In this document: piece by piece, positions 18,044-27,110 of the stretch | Layout: the number at the start of each line of letters is the position of its first letter | How positions within the stretch are numbered: position 1 is the first letter of the stretch | Origin: an uncultured Bacilli bacterium | Lineage (GTDB): Bacteria > Bacillota_I > Bacilli_A > RF39 > UBA660 | NCBI GenBank assembly: GCA_934090935.1 | Contig: CAKOKD010000001.1 | Coordinates: 186,001 to 250,000 of the forward strand | Direction: 5' to 3' | Length of the DNA: 64,000 nucleotides | Position numbers and translations under genes: made by a program | The notes under the pieces: generated by a model | What the model was told of the DNA's origin: nothing | Seen by the model: only the letters and a program-made list of their open reading frames with translations | Databases searched by the model: none

Positions 18044-18928
18044 ATGAAAAAAATAGGTGATTTTTTAGTTGTAGTTATTTCAGTTTTTATAAGTATAGTT
18101 TGTATACATATAATATACAATGATGACAATGTTTTAAAAAAGGAAGTAATTGATTCAATAAATAATTATATTCTTGATATAGGTGAGTACGCTAGAAACA
18201 TAAGTATCAATTTTGATAAGTCAGGAACTTTAAAATTAAAAGCTATGTATAAAGGGGCTCATGGTGAAAGCAATCCAAGTGATTTTGAATATAAGTTTTT
18301 TTTAAAAAATAATTTGCTTATACTTGATGATGATAAGGGATACGTTGATTTTCATCTTGGTAAAATAATTGATGTTATCAATACTTTTGCAGGATTAAAG
18401 ACTTTTGTTCCAGAGTTGATAGAGAGTCAAAAAAAGGATAAAAGTGTTATAGATTATAAAATCGATAGTAAATTAATAAACGATATATATGGAACTGATT
18501 TTAATGACATTGATATCAAAGTTTATACAAGAGGCTTTATAAAAAAAATCGAAAAATATGAGATAATGTTTGATGACATAAAAGTAAGCGTTAACAATAA
18601 AAAAATTGTAATAGACGGAAATGATTTAATCACTTTAACTTTTGGAAATACTGGTTATTCTTTAAATATCAACGATAAGTTAAAAATGAATGTAATAAAC
18701 TATTATCAATACAATATTCTATTAAACGATACATCACTTTTCTTAGAATTCACAGATAAAGGTTTTTATCTATCCGCTTTGACTAGTCATGCTATCTATA
18801 ACTCTTTGGAGTTAAATGGGACTTATGAGGATGTTGATTTGAATGAAGAAATTTCTTCAAATAGATTAGAAAATCCTTTATATAGATATTTTTCTGAAGT
18901 TGATTTTAATATATGGAGTAAATCATGA
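18044..18928 (+). CDS. unrecognised membrane-anchored protein, partner of the sulfotransferase
   Basis: 294 residues with one N-terminal hydrophobic anchor (about 8-27) and a beta-rich polar remainder. I recognise no motif. It starts after GGGTGAT and overlaps the following arylsulfate sulfotransferase gene by 4 nt (ATGA), so the two are co-translated and probably act together on the outside of the membrane. Confidence 0.6.
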   Translation: MKKIGDFLVVVISVFISIVCIHIIYNDDNVLKKEVIDSINNYILDIGEYARNISINFDKSGTLKLKAMYKGAHGESNPSDFEYKFFLKNNLLILDDDKGYVDFHLGKIIDVINTFAGLKTFVPELIESQKKDKSVIDYKIDSKLINDIYGTDFNDIDIKVYTRGFIKKIEKYEIMFDDIKVSVNNKKIVIDGNDLITLTFGNTGYSLNINDKLKMNVINYYQYNILLNDTSLFLEFTDKGFYLSALTSHAIYNSLELNGTYEDVDLNEEISSNRLENPLYRYFSEVDFNIWSKS

Positions 18929-20817
18929 AGAAGGTATTTAATATTACTCTTATTGTAAGTGTTTTATTGGTTGTTGTAATGGTTTATTGCTTTAATGAGG
19001 CAAAGAGGTTAAGCTCATATTTTAAAGGAGATGTTTTATCTACAACTATTGATCAAGTGCATATTCAAAAGAAAGTAAATGATGAACTTGAAAGAGCAAA
19101 GAAAAATAAAAGTTATTCTATAGAAAATGCTTATGTAAAGTTAAATCCTTATGAAATAAGCCCACTTTCAGCTATTATAATTTTTTATACTCAATCTGAA
19201 GAAGAGGTAGAAGTATTTATAAATGATGAATTTTTTACCAAAATGGAAAAATCAAAGGAACATGCAATTCCAATTTATGGTTTATATGAGGATTATGATA
19301 ATGTAATAACTTTAAAAATAAATGGAAAAAGTTATGATAAGCATATTAAAACTGATGCATCAAATATAAAATACCCTTTGAATATCTCAAAAAATGAGGT
19401 TTTAAATAATGAAAATAATCTAATATTTACTGTTTCATCATATGAGACATATTTCACCGGTTGGGATAGAAATGGAAAATTGAGATTTTATTTAACTGTT
19501 GATAATCGAATGGATGTTGAATGGCTTCCAAATGGACATTTTTTAATAGGTACATCAGAAGGTCAAGTACGTGAAAATTTCTTGAGCTTGGTTGAAATGG
19601 ATTATCTGGGAAAAATCTATAATTATTATAATCTAGAACATGGATATGGATTTGAAATGCAAATTTTAAAAAATGGTAATTATATGTTAGCTGGTGGCGA
19701 TAAAGCTATATATTTCGATCATCAATATATATATGAGATGAATCCGTCTGATGGAAGTGTCATAAACGAACTTGATATTTATGATGTTATAAAAAAAATT
19801 GACCCGGAATTTTTAGATGAATATCTTGGGCAAAAAGCTATTCGAAATGGATTTTTCTATAATGAAGATACGGATGAGTTAGTTGTATCTTTTAGAGAGA
19901 TAAACACTATATTTTGTTTCAATTTCAAAGAAAAAACTCTTGAATATGTTTTTACGGGAACTAGCAAATTGTTTTCTTCCTCTGTTTGGAATCAATATTT
20001 GGTTAAAGTAAAATCAGGAAGATATCCAATGGGACAACATACTCCGACGATTACAAAGGATGGATATTTGGCTTTTTTCAACAATGGTTATGATAGGTAT
20101 AGTATAACTTTTGATGGTCTTAACAATATTACGGATAACTTTAAAGATGCTTATACTTCCGTTGAAATCTATGATATCAAAAATAATGTTGCATCTCTTG
20201 TATGGAAAGAAGATTTTGAAAAGAAATATTTTTCTATTAAATATGGATTGTTTAGTGTGTTAGAAAATGGTTTTAAATTTATGAATTATGGCTATATATT
20301 AAAGGATGAATTTAGAAGAAAAGACAATTCAAATATAGCAGAAACTGAAAAAAATGTTGAAGATATTTATTCAAGAATTATAGAATTAGATAAGGATGGG
20401 AAAGTAGTTTTCGAAGCCACTTGTGAAGAGGGAAAATATCGAGCATTTATACATAATCTTTATTCGGATAATACTAAAAATGTTGAAATAGATAGTTTTA
20501 ATACTATTGATACAGTTTCAAAAAGTAAACTTGAGACTACATCTGTTAGAAATTTGGATGTTGATTCATCTTTAGAATGGATTAATTCACTTGAATTTAC
20601 TAAGCATACATTTCAAACCAATTATAAAATTGGTGAAAAGGATGAAGTGAAATTTCATTTTTTAAACAATCATGGTAAGGTTTATACTTATATATATAAA
20701 GAAAAAGATGGTGATATTAACCATATATTTAATCTTGATTTAGACAAAGGTAATTATCGAATGTTTATCTCGATAAACGATCAGCTTTATGATACAAAAA
20801 AAGTATATAGTTTCTAG
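18925..20817 (+). CDS. arylsulfate sulfotransferase-like protein (ASST family)
   Basis: 630 residues: an N-terminal anchor, a beta-sandwich domain (about 60-150), then a WD-like beta-propeller. Visible ASST features are the WDRNGKLRFYL, VEWLPNGHFLIG, GHGYGFEMQ-type repeats and QHTPTITKDGYLAFFNNG, where family members carry a catalytic or ligand His. Bacterial ASSTs transfer sulfate between phenolic compounds without PAPS. Here the enzyme would be membrane-anchored and extracytoplasmic. I cannot assign every catalytic His, so the activity is inferred from the family. Confidence 0.75.
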   Translation: MKKVFNITLIVSVLLVVVMVYCFNEAKRLSSYFKGDVLSTTIDQVHIQKKVNDELERAKKNKSYSIENAYVKLNPYEISPLSAIIIFYTQSEEEVEVFINDEFFTKMEKSKEHAIPIYGLYEDYDNVITLKINGKSYDKHIKTDASNIKYPLNISKNEVLNNENNLIFTVSSYETYFTGWDRNGKLRFYLTVDNRMDVEWLPNGHFLIGTSEGQVRENFLSLVEMDYLGKIYNYYNLEHGYGFEMQILKNGNYMLAGGDKAIYFDHQYIYEMNPSDGSVINELDIYDVIKKIDPEFLDEYLGQKAIRNGFFYNEDTDELVVSFREINTIFCFNFKEKTLEYVFTGTSKLFSSSVWNQYLVKVKSGRYPMGQHTPTITKDGYLAFFNNGYDRYSITFDGLNNITDNFKDAYTSVEIYDIKNNVASLVWKEDFEKKYFSIKYGLFSVLENGFKFMNYGYILKDEFRRKDNSNIAETEKNVEDIYSRIIELDKDGKVVFEATCEEGKYRAFIHNLYSDNTKNVEIDSFNTIDTVSKSKLETTSVRNLDVDSSLEWINSLEFTKHTFQTNYKIGEKDEVKFHFLNNHGKVYTYIYKEKDGDINHIFNLDLDKGNYRMFISINDQLYDTKKVYSF

Positions 20818-20829
20818 CTATATACTTTT
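20799..20829. terminator. bidirectional terminator between convergent genes
   Basis: AAAAGTATATAG / CTATATACTTTT inverted repeat spanning both stop codons. Confidence 0.7.
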
Positions 20830-21561
20830 AAAATGTTTATTTATGACAATACATTTATTTAGTTTTAATTCTTTTATTTCTTCGCATACTTTTTCTACAC
20901 CATCGTAAAGTTCTTTTTCCTTATGGGCATCACTTCCAATAACAACGTTTTTACCACCAAGTTCAGTGTATCTTTCTAGTATTTCTATGCTTGGAAAAGG
21001 ACTTCCACATCTTCTGTAACCACTTGAGTTTATCTCTAAAGTTATGCCTCTTGCTATTATTGTAGTTAGTATTTCATCAATTAAACCTTTATCTAGAACT
21101 TTTTTAGTTCCATATTTCTTTATATAATCCATATGAGCAAGGGTATCGATATCAGCATTGCTTACCATATCAAGCATTAATCTTAGATACTCATCAACGG
21201 CATCTTTATTATATCTAAATGATTTCCCATCGATATTATGAATACTTCCGATAACATATTCAATACATTCCATGTTTCTTAAGAACTCCATATATTCCTT
21301 ATAAAGATGTGGTTCAGAAACTTCAACACCCCTAATGACTAATATGTTTTGTTCCTTTTCAAGTTCGCTTATTTCCTTTTCACGTCTTACCAAAGTGTTA
21401 ATGGTTTTTAATAAATTATCACGAGAAAATTCTACATGATCTGTTATCGCGATAACACTGTTTCCAAGTTCTTTTTCTTTTTTGATAATTGTATTTATTG
21501 GAAGAGTCGAATCAAAAGAATAGTTTGAATGTATATGCATATCCGCATTATAATTTTTCAT
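20818..21561 (-). CDS. PHP-domain phosphoesterase (histidinol-phosphatase-like)
   Basis: 247 residues starting with the PHP motif DMHIHSNYSFDS, followed by ITDHVEF, RGVEVSEPH, GSIHNIDG, LAHMDYI, and the closing GSDAHK. These are the metal ligands of HisK-type histidinol phosphatases and related phosphoesterases. No other histidine-biosynthesis genes are near, so the substrate may differ. SD AGGAGG lies upstream on the minus strand. Confidence 0.85.
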   Translation of the reverse strand: MKNYNADMHIHSNYSFDSTLPINTIIKKEKELGNSVIAITDHVEFSRDNLLKTINTLVRREKEISELEKEQNILVIRGVEVSEPHLYKEYMEFLRNMECIEYVIGSIHNIDGKSFRYNKDAVDEYLRLMLDMVSNADIDTLAHMDYIKKYGTKKVLDKGLIDEILTTIIARGITLEINSSGYRRCGSPFPSIEILERYTELGGKNVVIGSDAHKEKELYDGVEKVCEEIKELKLNKCIVINKHFKSI

Positions 21562-21581
21562 AATTCCTCCTTATAAGAGAT

Positions 21582-21602
21582 AAAAAAACAGCTGTTAAGC
21601 TG
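21582..21602 (-). terminator. terminator of rpmB
   Basis: On the minus strand CAGCT-TAAC-AGCTG is followed by seven T; the stop codon is in the loop. Confidence 0.7.
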
Positions 21603-21765
21603 CATCCTTATTCAATGTTTTCCATTCACGAGTTGATAAAGTAACTTTAACACCATCAATTTTCTTAGTTTGTGTATTTAATTTTTGTTTTCTTCTAGAA
21701 TGATTTAATGCATGTGATCTAGTATTTCCAAATAAAGGTTTTCTACCAGTTAATTTCTTTGCCAT
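21595..21765 (-). CDS. rpmB: 50S ribosomal protein L28
   Basis: A 56-residue basic protein beginning MAKKLTGRKPLFGNTRSHAL and continuing with NHSRRKQKLN and VTLSTREWKTL, the L28 pattern. The usual length is about 60 residues. The minus-strand SD AAAGGAGGG is strong. It is transcribed divergently from dnaE. Confidence 0.93.
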   Translation of the reverse strand: MAKKLTGRKPLFGNTRSHALNHSRRKQKLNTQTKKIDGVKVTLSTREWKTLNKDAA

Positions 21766-21887
21766 AGTTTTCCCTCCTTTAAAGAATTCTTTAAGATTAT
21801 ATCAAGATAATTTAGATAAGTCAATAATTTTTACGTTTTTAATTTTGTTTAGATAAGTAATGGTGTATAATGGAAATAGGTGATGAT

Positions 21888-24743
21888 ATGTTTTATCCAT
21901 TAGGTGTTAAAACTGATTTTAGTATTCTAAAAAGTCTTATTAAAATTGAAGACTATGTTTTGTATGCTAAAAATAATGGATTAAATGTAATTGGAATTCT
22001 TGATGATAATTTAAATTCTTCTCATATATTTTATGATATGTGTAAAAAAAATAGTATAAAACCAGTAATTGGTTTAGATATTATAATTGAAGATAAAGAG
22101 GTATATTTATATCCAGTTAATTATCATGGACTTACTAATTTATTTAAATTTTCTAGCTTAGAGGAAAAAAGTTTTAAAACTCTTAAAAGTTATTCTGAAG
22201 ATATTATATGTGTAATAAATTATGAAAATTTAGAAATGTATGAAAATATGAAAAGTATATTTTCTAAAGTGTTTTTATCATTTAAAACAGATGAAGAAAA
22301 AACAAAGGAATTATCCATAAGCGAAGATGTTATATATGTAAATGAAACTTTAGCTTTAAATGAAGAGGCTTCAAAATATATTAATTATTTAGATATGATA
22401 GATAAGAATGTTTCTTTGGGTGAAACCAAGTTGAAAGATTATAGAAATTCTGTTTTAGAGATAAAAGAATATGATACTTCTAAATTTACAGATTTAATAG
22501 ATATTGAGTTTCCTGATGCCGGTTCATATATTCCTGTTTATGTTGAAAACAGCCAAGAATATTTAAAAAATTTAGCAATTAAAGGATTAAACAAAAGACT
22601 TAATAATGATGTGCCTTTAAAATATAAAGAAAGACTTTTATATGAATTAGATGTAATTAATAAAATGGGATTTTCAAATTATTTTTTAATTGTTTTTGAT
22701 TATGTTAGATATGCTAAGAAAAATGGTATATTAATTGGTCCAGGAAGAGGAAGTGCGGTTTCTTCCTTAGTTTCATATTCTCTTGGAATAACAGAAATTG
22801 ATCCTTTAAAATATAATTTATTATTTGAAAGATTTTTAAATCCAGAAAGAATAACTATGCCTGATATTGATATCGATTTTGAGTATGAAAGAGTAGATGA
22901 AGTATTTAACTATGTAAAAGAAAAATATGGAAGTGAGTATGTTGCAAGAATAATTACATATGGAACTTTTCAAGCACGTGAGGCGATTAGAACAGTTGGT
23001 AAGATTAATAATGTTAAAGAAAATTTAATTCAATCGTTGCTTCAATTTATTGATAGTAAAAAAACTTTAAAGGAAAATTTAAATAAAAATGTTTTAGAAG
23101 TAATAAATAGAAATTCATTACTAAAAAAAGTTTATAAAGAAGCCTGTGTTATTGAAGGATTAAAGAAAAATGAAAGTATGCATGCTGCTGGAGTAGTTAT
23201 TTCTAGTGTAAAATTAACTGATGTTATTCCAGTAGTTAAAAAAAGTGATTTAACTTTAACAGGGTATACAATGAATGAACTTGAAAGTCTTGGCCTTTTA
23301 AAAATGGACTTTTTAGCTCTTAAAAATTTAACCATTATTAAAAATACAATTAGAAAAATTGATGATAACTTTAACTTAATGGCAATACCTTTAAATGATG
23401 AAAAAGTCTATAATCTGTTTAAAGAAGCTCATACTTTAGGAATATTTCAATTTGAGTCCTTTGGAATGAAAAGTTTCTTAAAGAAATTTAGACCTGATAA
23501 ATTTGAAGATTTGGTTTTAGCTTTAGCAGTATATAGACCAGGGCCAATGGAAAATATTGATGTTTTGTGTGATCGTAAGAACAAACATTTCAAATATTCT
23601 ACTTTTGATGATTCTTTAAAGAGTATTTTGGATGAAACTTATGGAATAATTGTATATCAAGAGCAAATAATGGAAATTTTAAGGACGATGGGAAATTACA
23701 GCTATGCTCATGCTGATGTTGTACGAAGAGCCATAAGCAAGAAAAAAATAGAAGTAATGGAAAGTGAAAGAAAAATATTCATTGAAGAATCAATAAAAAA
23801 TGGATATTCTAAAGAATGTGCAGAAGAAGTATTTAAGTTTATTGAAAAATTTGCATCATTTGGATTTAATAAATCACATTCGGTTGCTTATGCACTTTTA
23901 GCTTATGAAATGGCTTATTTAAAAGTAAATTATAAATGTGAATTCTATGCAAGTTTACTTAATACTAATATTGGTGGAGAAGAAAAAACAAAAGAGTATA
24001 TTACGGAAGCTAAAGGAAATGATATAAAAATAATTAAACCTAGTATCAATAAATCAGGATATCTATATGAGTGTGAAAATAATTCCATATTACTTCCGTT
24101 TAGAAGTATAAAAGGAATCTCTTCTCAAGTAACGGATGGAATAATTAAAGAAAGAGAAAATGGTGAGTTTAAAAACTTTAATGATTTTCTTGCAAGATGT
24201 TATAAAAAAATAGTAAATCAAAATATAGTTGAAATATTGATAAAAGCTGGTGTTTTTGATGATTTGGGTATTAATAGAAAGACTTTAATAACCAATTTAA
24301 ATTCCAGTATAACTTATGCTGAATTAATACGTGATTTAGACTCTTCTTTAGTAAGCGAGCCGGTTCTAATTGAAGTAGATGAATTTGATGATGGAGAGCT
24401 TATGAATATGGAACTTTCTCTTTATGGTTTTTATGTTACTAATCATCCAGCGAGTAAATATGTAGATTCATTTAAACAAGCTAATATTAAAGCAAACTTT
24501 GATAAAGTCGTTGATACTGTAGTTTTAATTGAAAAAATCAAAAAAATAAAAACTAAAAATGGTGATGATATGGCATTTTTGGAAGCAAGTGATGAAACAG
24601 GTACTTCAGAATTTACGATATTTAAAGAAGCTTTTCCAGGATTAAAAGATGTTTCAGTTGGATCTTTAGTTATAGTGCGTGGAAGAGTCGAAAAAAGAAT
24701 GGATAAATATCAAATAGTTGTATCTAATATAAGTAAAATTTAG
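21888..24743 (+). CDS. dnaE: DNA polymerase III alpha subunit (DnaE type)
   Basis: About 950 residues. The polymerase core has GPGRGSAVSSLVSYSLGIT, the catalytic PDIDIDF pair, YQEQIMEI, and KIKTKNGDDMAFLEASDETG of the C-terminal OB domain. The N-terminal PHP domain starts FYPLGVKTDFS and lacks the His cluster of active PHP domains. I start at ATG 21888 after AGGTGAT; ATG 21870 would fall on the TATAAT of the likely promoter. It is the error-prone or lagging-strand replicative polymerase of Bacillota. Confidence 0.93.
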   Translation: MFYPLGVKTDFSILKSLIKIEDYVLYAKNNGLNVIGILDDNLNSSHIFYDMCKKNSIKPVIGLDIIIEDKEVYLYPVNYHGLTNLFKFSSLEEKSFKTLKSYSEDIICVINYENLEMYENMKSIFSKVFLSFKTDEEKTKELSISEDVIYVNETLALNEEASKYINYLDMIDKNVSLGETKLKDYRNSVLEIKEYDTSKFTDLIDIEFPDAGSYIPVYVENSQEYLKNLAIKGLNKRLNNDVPLKYKERLLYELDVINKMGFSNYFLIVFDYVRYAKKNGILIGPGRGSAVSSLVSYSLGITEIDPLKYNLLFERFLNPERITMPDIDIDFEYERVDEVFNYVKEKYGSEYVARIITYGTFQAREAIRTVGKINNVKENLIQSLLQFIDSKKTLKENLNKNVLEVINRNSLLKKVYKEACVIEGLKKNESMHAAGVVISSVKLTDVIPVVKKSDLTLTGYTMNELESLGLLKMDFLALKNLTIIKNTIRKIDDNFNLMAIPLNDEKVYNLFKEAHTLGIFQFESFGMKSFLKKFRPDKFEDLVLALAVYRPGPMENIDVLCDRKNKHFKYSTFDDSLKSILDETYGIIVYQEQIMEILRTMGNYSYAHADVVRRAISKKKIEVMESERKIFIEESIKNGYSKECAEEVFKFIEKFASFGFNKSHSVAYALLAYEMAYLKVNYKCEFYASLLNTNIGGEEKTKEYITEAKGNDIKIIKPSINKSGYLYECENNSILLPFRSIKGISSQVTDGIIKERENGEFKNFNDFLARCYKKIVNQNIVEILIKAGVFDDLGINRKTLITNLNSSITYAELIRDLDSSLVSEPVLIEVDEFDDGELMNMELSLYGFYVTNHPASKYVDSFKQANIKANFDKVVDTVVLIEKIKKIKTKNGDDMAFLEASDETGTSEFTIFKEAFPGLKDVSVGSLVIVRGRVEKRMDKYQIVVSNISKI

Positions 24744-24766
24744 TATAATAAGGTTTAGGTGAGAAC

Positions 24767-25444
24767 GTGAGAGATAAAGAAAAAATAATAATGTTAGTAA
24801 CTTTAATTATCTTTATGGTTGTATTACTTCTTTCTTTTACAGTTATAACTTACTTTAATATTAAAGAAGAAAATAAAGTACCAAAGCATGATAAAACAAC
24901 AATACAAGAAAGCACAACTACGAAAGAATCAACAACTGAAATAATAACGGAAATAACTACAGAAGCAGTTACAGAGATAACTACAACGAAAACAAGTTCT
25001 ACAAAAGTTACTACAACTAAAAAAAATCAAAATCCAATAACTACAACTAAAGGAACAAGCGTGACTACATCTACAGAAAGCGTAAGTATAGTTGATCCAA
25101 GTGAACTTGATAAATGGTGTTTAAATATCTTTAATATTATTAATGATACAAGAAGAAATAATGGGTTGAATGCTGTTAGCTTAAAAAAAGATATAAGAGA
25201 TTTAGCAATTGATGCTTCTATTAAATGGGAAACTATTCATGATGATGGTTTGAAAAGTTATTTATATGGTTATAACTATTATGGATATCAAAGCAATATT
25301 TTGAGCAGCAATACGGGATATAAAGTTATCGCGAATGAAACTTTAAAGAATACCGATGTTGGTACAAATAAATATTTAAATTATGTTGGTATCAATATAA
25401 ATAAAATTGATAACAAATATTACTTTATTATTATTTATGAATAA
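24767..25444 (+). CDS. membrane-anchored CAP/SCP-like domain protein with Thr-rich stalk
   Basis: A GTG start with SD TAGGTGAG. One N-terminal membrane helix (about 8-30) is followed by a Thr/Ser/Glu-rich low-complexity stalk (about 40-110). A C-terminal domain starting LNIFNIINDTRRNNGLNAVSL resembles CAP/SCP (PR-1) domains. This domain is short (about 110 residues). CAP proteins are extracellular, function usually unknown; some occur in spore coats. Confidence 0.65.
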   Translation: MRDKEKIIMLVTLIIFMVVLLLSFTVITYFNIKEENKVPKHDKTTIQESTTTKESTTEIITEITTEAVTEITTTKTSSTKVTTTKKNQNPITTTKGTSVTTSTESVSIVDPSELDKWCLNIFNIINDTRRNNGLNAVSLKKDIRDLAIDASIKWETIHDDGLKSYLYGYNYYGYQSNILSSNTGYKVIANETLKNTDVGTNKYLNYVGININKIDNKYYFIIIYE

Positions 25445-25491
25445 GATGTGATAAAATAAATTATATTATTTAACTACAAGGAGATGAGTTT

Positions 25492-26799
25492 ATGTTTGAA
25501 TACATGGGAGATAGATTAAGCAATGCCATAAAAAATATTAAAGGCATGGGAAAAATTACTGAAGCAAATATAGGAGATGCAATAAGAGAAATCAGAACAG
25601 CTCTTTTAGAAGCAGATGTTAACTATGAAGTTGTTAAAGAATTCACTAAAAGTGTTAAAGATAAAGCTTTAGGTATGGAGGTTTCTAAATCTTTAAAACC
25701 AGAAGAAGTGTTTATTAAGGTTGTTAAAGATGAACTCGTTTCTTTGCTTGGTGGAGATTATGTTCCTCTTGAAGTTAATAAAAAACCAACTATTGTAATG
25801 ATGGTTGGTCTTCAAGGTAGTGGTAAGACAACAACTTCAGGTAAAATTGCCGCTTTAGTTAGAAAGAAAAATAAAAAGAATCCTTTATTAGTTGCTTGTG
25901 ATATTTATAGACCAGCAGCAATTGATCAATTAAAAGAAATTGGTAAACAATTAAATATTCCAGTTTTTGAAGAGGGAACAAAACCAGTAAAAGAAATAGT
26001 AAGTGATGCACTTCTTTATGCAAAAGAAAATAATCATGATTTTATAATTATTGATACAGCTGGTAGACTTCATATAGATGAATCTTTAATGGATGAACTT
26101 AAAACTGTTGAAAATGAGTTTAAACCAGATGAAATCCTTTTAGTAATAGATGCAATGATGGGACAAGATGCAATAAATGTTATAAATGGATTCAATGATT
26201 CACTTCATTTAACTGGAGCAATTTTAACTAAAATGGATGGAAACACTAAAGGTGGTGTTGCATTATCTGTAAGACATTTAACAAATATTCCAATTAAGTT
26301 TATTGGTGATTCTGAAAAACTTGATGGATTAAGTGAATTTTATCCTGAAAGAATGGCTGAAAGAATTTTAGACATGGGTGATATTCTATCAATTGCTGAA
26401 AAAGTTGAAAATGTAGTTTCTGAAGATGAAGCAACTGATTTAGCTAAAAAAATGAAAAAAGGTGATTACACTTTAGAAGACTTTTTAACTAATATGAAGC
26501 AAATTAGAAAACTTGGACCTTTAGAAAATTTACTTAAAATGATGCCAGGAGCTAGAAAAATGGGACTTAATAATATAAATATTGATCCAAAAGATATGGC
26601 TCATGTAGAAGCAATTATTCTTTCAATGACTCCTTATGAAAGAAAACATCCAGAAGTTATAAAAAATTCTAGAAAGTTGCGTATTTCAAAAGGATGTGGA
26701 AGAAGTGTAGAAGAAATCAATAGACTTTTAAAACAATTTGAAAACATGAAAACTATGATGAAACAAATGAGTAATGGAAATATGAAACTACCTTTTTAG
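25492..26799 (+). CDS. ffh: signal recognition particle protein Ffh
   Basis: 435 residues: the four-helix N domain, a GTPase domain with GLQGSGKTTT, DIYRPAAIDQL, DTAGRLHID and TKMDGNTKGG, and a Met-rich M domain with the RNA-binding segment RISKGCGRSVEEINRLL. Ffh with 4.5S RNA targets nascent membrane proteins to FtsY. SD AAGGAGATG precedes ATG 25492. The usual neighbours (ylxM upstream, rpsP downstream) are not present; the DGR island follows instead. Confidence 0.97.
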   Translation: MFEYMGDRLSNAIKNIKGMGKITEANIGDAIREIRTALLEADVNYEVVKEFTKSVKDKALGMEVSKSLKPEEVFIKVVKDELVSLLGGDYVPLEVNKKPTIVMMVGLQGSGKTTTSGKIAALVRKKNKKNPLLVACDIYRPAAIDQLKEIGKQLNIPVFEEGTKPVKEIVSDALLYAKENNHDFIIIDTAGRLHIDESLMDELKTVENEFKPDEILLVIDAMMGQDAINVINGFNDSLHLTGAILTKMDGNTKGGVALSVRHLTNIPIKFIGDSEKLDGLSEFYPERMAERILDMGDILSIAEKVENVVSEDEATDLAKKMKKGDYTLEDFLTNMKQIRKLGPLENLLKMMPGARKMGLNNINIDPKDMAHVEAIILSMTPYERKHPEVIKNSRKLRISKGCGRSVEEINRLLKQFENMKTMMKQMSNGNMKLPF

Positions 26800-26810
26800 G
26801 TAGTTTTTTT
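26785..26810 (+). terminator. ffh terminator
   Basis: AAACTACC / GGTAGTTT hairpin followed by a T run; the stop codon lies in the loop. Confidence 0.85.
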
Positions 26811-27110
26811 AGTAAATAGACTAATTAGTAAAATAAAATACAAAAATTTTAATTAATATCTTTTTTCATAATATTTACACACAATAAAAATGTTGTATGC
26901 AAAATACAACAAATATGTAGTATAATAAAAATAAGATAGGTGTGTGAAATTAGGTGAAAATAAAAAATGTAATGTAAAATAATTTAAAAGATGTGTACTT
27001 TAATATGCAAAAATTAAAAAAATTTTGAAAACTTTGTGTAAACCCACCAAAACGACTTGAAAATCGGGGGGGGTATTATAAAATAAAATAGTAGAAAGTA
27101 GGGAAATAAT
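26811..27110 (+). promoter_or_regulatory. 300-base regulatory region of the DGR target gene
   Basis: Holds no gene I can support. It contains a perfect inverted repeat TGTTGTAT-GCAAA-ATACAACA (26891-26911) and a TATAAT at 26921-26926. Closer to the gene, TTGAAA (27057-27062) and TAAAAT (27079-27084) are spaced 16 nt, with a run of eight G (27066-27073) inside the spacer. The inverted repeat looks like an operator and the G run like a slippage switch. Confidence 0.55.

Noticed and set aside
24890..25100. Repetitive ACA/ACT-rich DNA as a possible CRISPR or tandem repeat
   Set aside because: It is the coding sequence of a Thr-rich stalk with irregular spacing; there are no identical repeats or spacers. 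No CRISPR array is seen anywhere in the window.
26945..26983. Very short GTG-started frame (12 codons) in the DGR target leader
   Set aside because: Too short, no clear SD of its own, and no amino-acid pattern suggesting a leader peptide.
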